From Akkermansiaceae bacterium (GTDB lineage Bacteria; Verrucomicrobiota; Verrucomicrobiia; Verrucomicrobiales; Akkermansiaceae), in assembly GCA_018676385.1 (NCBI GenBank), contig JABHEX010000258.1, forward strand, positions 1 through 6,995: a DNA stretch of 6,995 bases, read 5' to 3'. Numbering within the stretch: the stretch's first letter is position 1; each line of letters opens with the position of its first letter. Positions 1-6,168 of this stretch are shown piece after piece. The notes beneath the pieces were generated by a model that was not told where the DNA came from, searched no databases, and saw nothing but the letters and a program-made list of their open reading frames with translations. Position numbers and translations under genes: made by a program.

Positions 1-186
1 CAAACTTTGAATGCCATTTGCCTCCTCCCGAGACAAGTAAACACCATCGTGGCAGCAGGTAGCTCTACAGCTCGACAATTCACAATGGCTAATCTTCTGA
101 TCTAATGCCTCATGGTCGATCACGGCTTCACGAAGCTGCTCACGAAGTACTCGTGCTGTTTGCATGTATGCTGTCAGTTTACTCAC
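1..186 (-). CDS. Cysteine-cluster protein of unknown function, N-terminal fragment
   Basis: An uninterrupted 62-codon minus-strand frame starts at a GTG (186-184) and runs off the left edge, so only the N-terminus is visible. The frame is open upstream to a stop at 240-238, with another GTG at 231-229 and an internal ATG at 165-163. I chose 186 because its product begins naturally (MSKLTAYMQTARVLREQLRE) whereas the upstream extension is a Phe-rich run. Residues 1-33 look like an amphipathic, charged helix. They are followed by four cysteines, C35, C40, C44 and C45, in CELSSCRATCCHDGVYLS. The paired cysteines and following HDG recall small metal- or Fe-S-binding cysteine-cluster proteins of the YkgJ type, but I do not recognise the family and the remaining ligands would lie outside the window. 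It is divergent from dnaB and shares a 76-base gap with it. No Shine-Dalgarno site is visible. That it is a real gene is fairly likely; any function is open. Confidence 0.6.
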   Translation of the reverse strand, partial: MSKLTAYMQTARVLREQLREAVIDHEALDQKISHCELSSCRATCCHDGVYLSREEANGIQSL

Positions 187-223
187 AAAGATAAAAAAAC
201 ACAGACTCGTAACATTTTCCAAG

Positions 224-232
224 TTATTCACA
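224..232 (+). promoter_or_regulatory. DnaA-box match upstream of dnaB
   Basis: TTATTCACA matches the relaxed E. coli DnaA-box consensus TTATNCACA at every fixed position. It lies in the divergent gap, 22 bases upstream of the proposed dnaB -35 hexamer and 37 bases upstream of the GTG of the cysteine-cluster gene. I saw only one such box here, so this is a possible regulatory site, not an origin. Binding by DnaA is inferred from the match alone. Confidence 0.4.
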
Positions 233-254
233 TGAATTTAACAGGTTGCTCTCA

Positions 255-282
255 TTGACCCTGTGACCAAATACTCTAATAT
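255..282 (+). promoter_or_regulatory. Possible dnaB promoter
   Basis: TTGACC (255-260, 5 of 6 to the -35 consensus), a 16-base spacer, then TAATAT (277-282, 4 of 6 to the -10 consensus). Transcription would begin near 289, four bases before the ATG at 293. If this promoter is used, the GTG at 263 and ATG at 281 cannot be starts, and DnaB begins MATPSTNKSG on an almost leaderless message. The spacing is the same as in front of the sulfatase gene. The match is moderate and the region is AT-rich, so chance is possible. Confidence 0.35.
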
Positions 283-1759
283 GAAAACCTTCATGGCAAC
301 ACCCTCCACCAACAAATCCGGTAATAACTCCGAAGCAAAAAAAGGACCACACCTACAAAAAGGTGCTCCCGCTGATCATCAATCAGCAGAACGTGCACTA
401 CCCCACGCAATCGGCCCAGAAAAAAGCATTCTTTCCTCAATGTTTCAAGATCCGCAAGGATATATAGCACTCGCTATCGAGGATAAACTAACGGATGATC
501 ATTTTTACCACCCAGCCCATGGACAGATTTTCAGCCTTCTCCAGGAATTGTTTGAGCAAAACAAACCCGTTGAACTAATCTCTTTCAGTGAACTATTGAA
601 GGATCGGGGGATGCTGGCAAACGTGGGTGGCCCGTCAGCAATCACTGAAATCTACACTTACACACCAACACACGCACACTTCCATCATCACCTCGACATC
701 GTGAAGGACAAATTTGTCCTGCGATCAGTCATCAAGCATTGCACAGAGGCAATCACACGCGCCTACGAGGACCAAGAGGAAGTCGAAGCATTGTTAGATA
801 ATGTAGAATCGCAAGTATTAGCTATTCGGGAAGGAGCAGAAAAACAAAAGGAGGAAACTATTTCCGACCATATGAGACAGGTAATCGAACACTTCGAGGA
901 GTTTATTTCCCGTAAAGGTGATAGCCGCGGAATCCTGACAGGCTACCCCGATCTCGACAAGATGAGCAACGGGCTAAAACCTGGTGAGATGTTCATTGTG
1001 GCTGCCCGTCCATCGATGGGAAAAACATCATTTGCCATGAACCTAGTCGAGCATTTCTGCTTGGATCAAAATATCCCATCTATGGTTTTCTCACTTGAAA
1101 TGAGTGCTTTTCAGCTCGTTGAACGTTTGCTCTATGCACGTGCAAGGTTTGATAAATCAAGAATCATGAAAGGGTTTGATCCAGTAAAGCAGGACTTACT
1201 TAAGATCAAAAAAGCATCCGAGGACATCAATAACTGTAAACTATTCATCGATGACACCGCCGGCATATCAATTAACGAACTACGAGCGAAGGCACGACGC
1301 AAAAAGAAAGAGGAAGATATTCAGGTCATCGCGATCGACTACCTTCAACTAATGCGGTCAAACTCCAAGCAAGCACAAAACTCGCGCGAACGTGAAGTCG
1401 CCGAAATTTCAGCCGGGCTCAAAGGGCTTGCCAAGGAACTCAATATCCCAATCATTGTTTTAGCACAGCTGAACCGTGGACCTGAAAGCCGTGTAGGCGC
1501 CAGTGGTGGCGGAGGCAAACCACGTATGTCCGACCTACGTGAATCCGGATCCATTGAGCAAGATGCAGACATGGTAGGGCTGCTTTACCGATCTGCTTAC
1601 TACGCGGATAACCAGGAAGAGCGCGACGAAGAAGATGGCATCGCAGAACTCGTTATCGCCAAAAACAGAAACGGCCCCACTGGTAGTGTACCACTATCTT
1701 TCATAAAAGAAACGATGCGCTTTGAATCACGTGCATGGGGCGACGATGAACACGAATAA
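263..1759 (+). CDS. dnaB: Replicative DNA helicase DnaB
   Basis: Hexameric 5'-3' helicase that unwinds DNA at the replication fork and recruits primase. The 498-residue product has a low-complexity N-terminal tail (1-44), the all-helical DnaB N-terminal domain (about 45-155), a charged linker helix (about 165-215), and a RecA-like motor from about 222. Visible motor motifs are Walker A ARPSMGKT (248-255, K254), the conserved glutamate in FSLEM (E279), Walker B VIAIDY (D359), AQLNR (401-405), the DLRESGSIEQDAD block (424-436), and KNRNGPTG (467-474) with the trans-acting K467/R469. All key residues are intact and no intein is present. Residues are numbered from the GTG at 263, the longest frame. 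ATG codons at 281 and 293 are alternatives, and 293 is favoured by the possible promoter; the tail is not conserved enough to decide. No Shine-Dalgarno site precedes any of the three. A phosphodiesterase gene follows 52 bases downstream with no clear terminator between. Confidence 0.97.
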   Translation: MTKYSNMKTFMATPSTNKSGNNSEAKKGPHLQKGAPADHQSAERALPHAIGPEKSILSSMFQDPQGYIALAIEDKLTDDHFYHPAHGQIFSLLQELFEQNKPVELISFSELLKDRGMLANVGGPSAITEIYTYTPTHAHFHHHLDIVKDKFVLRSVIKHCTEAITRAYEDQEEVEALLDNVESQVLAIREGAEKQKEETISDHMRQVIEHFEEFISRKGDSRGILTGYPDLDKMSNGLKPGEMFIVAARPSMGKTSFAMNLVEHFCLDQNIPSMVFSLEMSAFQLVERLLYARARFDKSRIMKGFDPVKQDLLKIKKASEDINNCKLFIDDTAGISINELRAKARRKKKEEDIQVIAIDYLQLMRSNSKQAQNSREREVAEISAGLKGLAKELNIPIIVLAQLNRGPESRVGASGGGGKPRMSDLRESGSIEQDADMVGLLYRSAYYADNQEERDEEDGIAELVIAKNRNGPTGSVPLSFIKETMRFESRAWGDDEHE

Positions 1760-1811
1760 ACTGCAGCATCGATAACCTGATACACACCCAGTAAAAATCA
1801 TAAAACCCATT

Positions 1812-2636
1812 ATGTTTAAATACATCAATACTCTCATACTTCTATCATGGGCCATTCTGCCAGTTGTCGCTCAAACACCCATAATCGTTGCCCATCGCGG
1901 AGCATCCAAAGCAGCCCCAGAGAACACTCTAAAAGCATTTCACCTGGCATGGGAACAAGGTGCTGATGCTATCGAGGGGGATTTCCACCTCACTAAAGAT
2001 GGCAAGATTGTATGCATCCACGACGGCAACACCAAAAGGTACACAAACAAGAACCTAACAGTGAGTCAATCAACTTTACAGGAACTCAGAACTCTTGACG
2101 TTGGCGTTCGCCTAGGAAAGAAGTTTAAAGGAACCAAAATACCAACGATTGGGGAAGTATTTGCAACAGTGCCTGAAGGGAAAAAAATTTACATCGAAGT
2201 GAAGTGTGGTCCTGAAATCATCCCAACATTATTAGCAGAGATAAAAAATTCAGGCCTCAAAAATGAACAAATTATCGTGATCTCATTCAAGCATCAAATA
2301 ATCCAAATATTAAAGTCTCACACACCACAATTTAAAGCATATTGGCTCTCCCATATTAAGAAGGATAAAGCTGGCAAATTAATACCGTCAATTGCAACCG
2401 TCTTAAAAACCCTAAAAGATATCAATGCTGATGGCTTTAGTTCATCAAAAAACTTTGTTAATGAATCATACATCAAGAGCATCATGAAAAACGGGTATGA
2501 GTATCACGTTTGGACTGTTGATGATGCCATGACCGCGACACGCATCGCAGAGTGGGGAGCCAAGTCAATCACCACCAATGTGCCAGGAAAAATGAGAGAA
2601 GAACTCACCAGACAGGCCCATACCTTCACACCTTGA
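1812..2636 (+). CDS. Secreted glycerophosphodiester phosphodiesterase (GDPD family)
   Basis: Predicted to hydrolyse glycerophosphodiesters, released from phospholipid breakdown, to glycerol-3-phosphate and an alcohol. Of the 274 residues, 1-20 are a Sec signal peptide (hydrophobic LILLSWAILPVV, likely cleavage VVA|Q at 20/21), so it acts in the periplasm or outside; no lipobox cysteine is present. The rest is one GDPD TIM barrel: HRG (28-30, H28 and R29), PENT (36-39), the metal-binding IEGD pair (E55, D57), IHD (69-71, catalytic H70), IYIEVK (126-131, E129), HVWTVDD (232-238) and a C-terminal ITTNVPG (253-259). All expected catalytic and metal residues are present, and the length is normal for the secreted bacterial type (GlpQ/UgpQ relatives). 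The exact substrate and the GlpQ-versus-UgpQ assignment cannot be told. The ATG at 1812 immediately precedes the signal peptide and fits well; no Shine-Dalgarno site is seen. It could be co-transcribed with dnaB, though the functions are unrelated. Confidence 0.93.
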   Translation: MFKYINTLILLSWAILPVVAQTPIIVAHRGASKAAPENTLKAFHLAWEQGADAIEGDFHLTKDGKIVCIHDGNTKRYTNKNLTVSQSTLQELRTLDVGVRLGKKFKGTKIPTIGEVFATVPEGKKIYIEVKCGPEIIPTLLAEIKNSGLKNEQIIVISFKHQIIQILKSHTPQFKAYWLSHIKKDKAGKLIPSIATVLKTLKDINADGFSSSKNFVNESYIKSIMKNGYEYHVWTVDDAMTATRIAEWGAKSITTNVPGKMREELTRQAHTFTP

Positions 2637-2646
2637 ACCACAGTGA

Positions 2647-2674
2647 GCCTGAATGACATCGGATGATGTCAGGC
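2647..2674. terminator. Hairpin between convergent genes, possible bidirectional terminator
   Basis: TGACATC (2654-2660) and GATGTCA (2665-2671) form a perfect 7-bp stem around a GGAT loop, extended by GCC (2647-2649) with GGC (2672-2674) across a 4-base bulge. It sits in the 55-base gap between the stops of the phosphodiesterase gene (2636) and ftsK (2692), where both transcripts need to end. Neither strand has a clean run of T after the stem, so it is not a textbook intrinsic terminator. Confidence 0.4.
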
Positions 2675-2691
2675 AATCTACATCACAAGCA

Positions 2692-5175
2692 CTACGCCTC
2701 GTCTTGACCCACGTTGATGAGGATCTCACGAGGTTTAGCCCCCTCTCCAGGACCAATGATCCCACGTTGCTCAAGTATATCCATCATGCGCGCAGCACGT
2801 GTATACCCAAGCCTAAGCCTGCGCTGAAGTAGCGATGTGCTTGCCTTCTTCTCTTGCCTAATAACTTCTAGGCACTTCTGCACAATCTCCTCATCCGCAT
2901 CAGAAACATCATCCCCACCCTCATCGGAGCCTCCCTTTTCAATGTGCTCCTGCACCGAACTTTCAAACTTTTGCTCCACTTGTGTTGAACAAAATTTAAC
3001 CAGCTTTTCAACCTCCCCGTCGTCAATAAATGCTCCTTGAGCCCGTTCAAGCTTCGCTGAACCAGGCGGCAAATAAAGCATGTCGCCTTTTCCGACTAAC
3101 TTATCAGCCCCAGAGACATCAAGAATCACACGGCTATCAAGTTTAGAGGAAACCTGAAAAGCAATCCGACTCGGTATATTGGCTTTAATAATACCCGTCA
3201 CCACATCCGCACGTGGCGTTTGAGTGGCAATGATCAGATGAATACCAGCAGCACGTGCCTTCTGCGCGATACGCGCGATATTCATCTCCATGTCAGCTGG
3301 TGCAGTTTGCATCAAGTCAGCAAGCTCATCAATAATGATGACAATGTAAGGAATTCGATCCGGGATTACCTCTTCTTCGTCATCGTCATCAAGCGCAGCA
3401 GGCCCCAGCTCTCCATCCGTGAGCGCCTGAGCAATAGATTCGATGTGTTCGGCATCATAATTTTCTTCCTCTTCTTCAGAGTTTTCCTCATCACCATCCG
3501 TGACTTCTTTCTCAGGAAGCTCACGCTCATTGAAACCGTCAAAGTTACGCACACCTTCCTCTGCAAACATTCGGTAGCGACGTTCCATTTCATTCACCAC
3601 CCACCGAAGTGCTGCGATAACTTTATTCGGATCAGTGACCACTGGGACTGCAAGATGAGGCAGGACATTATACATCTGCATCTCCACAACCTTGGGATCC
3701 ACCATAATAAAGCGCAACTCGTTCGGACTAAACTTAAATAGTATGCTCGAAATAATGGAGTTGATACAAACCGACTTACCAGATCCTGTGGCACCAGCAA
3801 CCAGCAGATGCGGCATTGCAGCGAGATCTCCAATTACCGTATTCCCATAAACATCCTTACCTAGAGCAAGAGGTATTTTTTTCTTAGCACTGCTGAATGC
3901 AGGATCTTGAAGAAGTTCGTGCAGAGGCACGGCAACTTTTTCATTGTTGGCAATTTCAATACCAACGGTGTCTAAGCCAGGCACAGGAGCAAGAATATTA
4001 ATACGCTCGGCTTTGGTCGCACGCGCAATGTCTGCTTCTAGCTGCGTGATTCGACTAACTCGCAACCCAGGGCTAGGATAGACCTCGTATCGGGTAATCG
4101 TCGGCCCACGAGTGATATTTCCTGCCGTCACCTCTACACCAAATGCTTTGAGGGTATCTACGATTATGTTTTGCGTGGCGACTAACTCAGATTTATCAGC
4201 CTCTACCCCCGGCTCTTCATGCTCAGGAATATCTAACAAATCAAATCCGGGCAACTCGTAATTCTCAAATTCATCGGTACTTAGCGCTGAATGTTCCGGC
4301 CTTTTCTTTTCAAAAGGTTTGGCACCAATCTCTGCGTTAGGCATGCGTCGCTGTGAGGCATCGATAATCTGTGGGGCAGGTATTTCACGAAGCGGTAATT
4401 CGGTCTGAGGATCATCATCCTCTTCAGGTTTCTCTTTAACCGACTTTGTCTCTGCCGCTTTTTTCTTCGCCGAGGGCTTAGATTCTGCAGGTTTCGAACC
4501 GCTTATCTCAGCCAGCCGCTCATCACGCTCAATCCGTCGCTGCTCACGAGCACTTATTTTTTTAGACGCCTTTTCTTTTAGCTCCTTGCGCGCACGTAAC
4601 CACTGGATGAAATACTGGTAAGAGCCACGACAAAAATAGATTGGATGCAGACCAGTTAGTAAAATCAAACTGACCAAGTAAATACAACCAAGAACCAACA
4701 CAGCACCCGTCTTGTTCAGTAAGGCTTCAAGAAATCGGGCTCCAAAAAAATATCCGAGTTTACCGCCGGGGCTTATAATATGGATACGATCCGACCAATC
4801 CTGCAAGATCAGATTCTGAACCGACAACAAGGCCGCAGCACTAACTGCAAAGATTCCACATCCTAACCAAGTCCGCCATCTAGGCCGAGCATCAAAAAAC
4901 AACATCGCAATGCCCATCCATAGCAAACAAATGGGCAACAAATATGCGGCAGCGCCAAATGCCCACAAAAAAGCATAACCAAGACAAACTCCGACCGGCC
5001 CGATCCAATTCATCTTATTACCGGACCATAAATTCACCAAATCACTCGGTGCATAGGAAACTAAAGACAGCAACAGTAAGATGCTACTACCACAAATCAA
5101 AATGCCAACGACCTCGTTAGGCCAGGGCTTATTGTCATTTGTCTTATTACGGGGCTTATTGCGGGATGCAGCCAT
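2692..5175 (-). CDS. ftsK: DNA translocase FtsK (FtsK/SpoIIIE family)
   Basis: Septum-anchored ATPase that pumps DNA to clear chromosomes from the division site and helps resolve dimers. From the ATG at 5175 it is 827 residues. Hydrophobic segments at about 23-41, 58-94 (two helices), 102-122 and 158-176 make the membrane anchor. A Lys/Glu/Pro-rich linker (about 190-320) follows. The motor's alpha/beta region has RGPTITRYEVYPSPG (356-370), Walker A GATGSGKS (461-468), Walker B IIIDELADL (613-621), and ATQTP plus GIIKANIPSRIAFQVSSKLD (about 650-680). A C-terminal winged-helix gamma domain (about 762-827; LLQRRLRLGYTRAARMMDIL) is the part that reads polar DNA motifs (KOPS) in relatives. An acidic stretch (about 553-604) is inserted just before Walker B. 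The frame extends to ATG 5202 and TTG 5205, giving 9 or 10 more residues. I prefer 5175 because the product begins with a typical charged tail and a possible -35/-10 overlaps 5202. No Shine-Dalgarno site is seen. It stands alone, divergent from the glycosyltransferase gene. Confidence 0.96.
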   Translation of the reverse strand: MAASRNKPRNKTNDNKPWPNEVVGILICGSSILLLLSLVSYAPSDLVNLWSGNKMNWIGPVGVCLGYAFLWAFGAAAYLLPICLLWMGIAMLFFDARPRWRTWLGCGIFAVSAAALLSVQNLILQDWSDRIHIISPGGKLGYFFGARFLEALLNKTGAVLVLGCIYLVSLILLTGLHPIYFCRGSYQYFIQWLRARKELKEKASKKISAREQRRIERDERLAEISGSKPAESKPSAKKKAAETKSVKEKPEEDDDPQTELPLREIPAPQIIDASQRRMPNAEIGAKPFEKKRPEHSALSTDEFENYELPGFDLLDIPEHEEPGVEADKSELVATQNIIVDTLKAFGVEVTAGNITRGPTITRYEVYPSPGLRVSRITQLEADIARATKAERINILAPVPGLDTVGIEIANNEKVAVPLHELLQDPAFSSAKKKIPLALGKDVYGNTVIGDLAAMPHLLVAGATGSGKSVCINSIISSILFKFSPNELRFIMVDPKVVEMQMYNVLPHLAVPVVTDPNKVIAALRWVVNEMERRYRMFAEEGVRNFDGFNERELPEKEVTDGDEENSEEEEENYDAEHIESIAQALTDGELGPAALDDDDEEEVIPDRIPYIVIIIDELADLMQTAPADMEMNIARIAQKARAAGIHLIIATQTPRADVVTGIIKANIPSRIAFQVSSKLDSRVILDVSGADKLVGKGDMLYLPPGSAKLERAQGAFIDDGEVEKLVKFCSTQVEQKFESSVQEHIEKGGSDEGGDDVSDADEEIVQKCLEVIRQEKKASTSLLQRRLRLGYTRAARMMDILEQRGIIGPGEGAKPREILINVGQDEA

Positions 5176-5200
5176 GCTATAAACGGTAAAAGGGACAGTC

Positions 5201-5230
5201 ATCAAAAATATCTGTGCTGATGCACGTCAA
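5201..5230 (-). promoter_or_regulatory. Weak possible ftsK promoter
   Basis: On the minus strand TTGACG (5230-5225, 5 of 6 to -35) is followed after 18 bases by TTTGAT (5206-5201, 4 of 6 to -10). Transcription would start about 20 bases before the ATG at 5175, which would exclude the ATG at 5202. The -10 is poor and the spacing long, so this is only a candidate. Confidence 0.22.
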
Positions 5231-5321
5231 GATGCTGATTGTCATAGCATTCCTTAGCCGAGAGCCTATGGCAAGATAAAATCCGCTGATTCTGACATTC
5301 AAGATATGTAAAACAAATGAA

Positions 5322-5348
5322 TTGTATTTGGTGTTTGGAGTTTAGAAT
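5322..5348 (+). promoter_or_regulatory. Weak possible promoter of the DUF2064 gene
   Basis: TTGTAT (5322-5327, 3 of 6 to -35), a 15-base spacer and TAGAAT (5343-5348, 5 of 6 to -10) would start a transcript about 14 bases before the ATG at 5369. The -10 is good but the -35 and spacing are not, and the region is AT-rich. Confidence 0.25.
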
Positions 5349-5368
5349 CAGGAATTTAAAGAAAGACT

Positions 5369-6124
5369 ATGCGCTTACTGCTTGTATTTCTCAAAGAACC
5401 GATCCCCGGCAAAGTAAAAACGAGACTAGCCAAAGACGTCGGTGAAGATACCGCCGCCCTTTACTATAAAGCAATAGTTGAAGTGCTATTAAAACAACTC
5501 CGCGGGCTGGAAAATTGTCGAATTAGATTCTGCTTTACCCCCGACGATGCCGAGGAAGCGATACGCTTCTGGCTATTACCTGAAATGGGAGCTACATCCA
5601 GCGATACCAAGGGCCTATATGTGGCTCCAGTCTTTACCAGCAAGCAACTGGATCATCAGGAGATCGATTTCCGAGCTCAGGGCCAGGGAGACCTTGGGGA
5701 ACGCGTAAATAATGCTTTTACAGAAGGTTTCACCGATGGCTATTCATCGATTATCGTTATTGGATCTGACTGTCCAGCCTGTGGTGCACGCTGGCTTAAT
5801 ACAGCTTTTCCTCGACTTGAATCAAAACCTTCTAGTGAAGGTATCATCGGTCCAAGTCACGACGGGGGTTACTACCTTCTGGGGCTAAAATCCCCTGCCC
5901 CATTTCTATTCGAAGATATTTCATGGAGCTGTAAACATGTGCTCGCAGCAACTCATACTGCTGCAAAAAACAACCAGTTTACACTCACCCAGTTACCACC
6001 TCTAGGAGATGTCGATCATCTTGATGATTGGAATGCACTTCTCGCCAGCCCTCTCGGAGCAGCAGTCAAAAAAATGCTAGAAAAAAACTTCGGAGGAAAC
6101 GGCACAGCCTCACTCGCTACATGA
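5369..6124 (+). CDS. DUF2064 / TIGR04282-family glycosyltransferase-like protein
   Basis: A 251-residue soluble protein of the GT-A-like family annotated as DUF2064, or TIGR04282 'rSAM/selenodomain-associated transferase 1'. The motifs run in the family order: an N-terminal nucleotide-binding signature FLKEPIPGKVKTRLAKDVG (7-25), QGQGDLGERVNNAF (104-117), the acidic GSDCP (132-136), GPSHDGGYYLLGL (161-173), ISWS (184-187) and a closing DVDHLDD (214-220). The fold is shared with nucleotidyl- and glycosyltransferases, so a nucleotide-sugar donor is expected, but no acceptor is established for the family. The usual partners (a radical SAM protein and a TIGR04283 transferase) are not visible here. 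There is no signal peptide or membrane segment, so it is cytoplasmic. It is somewhat long for the family, partly from a segment at about 75-100 and a tail after 225. The ATG at 5369 directly starts the first beta strand; a weak purine run (GAAAG, 5361-5365) sits too close to be a good ribosome binding site. Confidence 0.9.
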   Translation: MRLLLVFLKEPIPGKVKTRLAKDVGEDTAALYYKAIVEVLLKQLRGLENCRIRFCFTPDDAEEAIRFWLLPEMGATSSDTKGLYVAPVFTSKQLDHQEIDFRAQGQGDLGERVNNAFTEGFTDGYSSIIVIGSDCPACGARWLNTAFPRLESKPSSEGIIGPSHDGGYYLLGLKSPAPFLFEDISWSCKHVLAATHTAAKNNQFTLTQLPPLGDVDHLDDWNALLASPLGAAVKKMLEKNFGGNGTASLAT

Positions 6125-6130
6125 AAATCT

Positions 6131-6158
6131 TTGACTAACAATCACTGACATCTATAAA
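6131..6158 (+). promoter_or_regulatory. Probable sigma70-like promoter of the sulfatase gene
   Basis: TTGACT (6131-6136) and TATAAA (6153-6158) each match the consensus at 5 of 6 positions, with a 16-base spacer, inside the 44-base gap after the glycosyltransferase gene. This is the best promoter match I found in the window. Transcription would begin near 6165, only about four bases before the ATG at 6169, suggesting a leaderless or near-leaderless message and expression independent of the upstream gene. Confidence 0.5.
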
Positions 6159-6168
6159 ACTCGCTACC

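Noticed and set aside
224..232. Replication origin near dnaB
   Set aside because: A single DnaA-box match with no cluster of boxes, no AT-rich unwinding element with repeats and no dnaA/dnaN nearby is not enough to call an origin.
1345..1572. Minus-strand open frame inside dnaB
   Set aside because: Antisense to the conserved DnaB Walker B to DLRESGSIEQD region; the translation is Ser/Pro-rich with no domain and no upstream signals.
2565..2774. Minus-strand open frame spanning the phosphodiesterase and ftsK 3' ends
   Set aside because: It overlaps two well-supported genes and the hairpin in their gap, and has no domain-like content.
3364..3519. Frameshift or sequencing error as the source of the acidic FtsK stretch
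   Set aside because: The frame is continuous with conserved motifs before (GVRNFDGFNER) and after (Walker B), so it is an in-frame insertion and not a broken gene.
3220..3741. 173-codon open frame on the plus strand opposite ftsK
   Set aside because: It lies wholly antisense to the conserved ftsK motor, its translation is low-complexity (rich in H, F, I, R) with no recognisable domain, and it is explained by the codon content of ftsK, including the acidic insertion.
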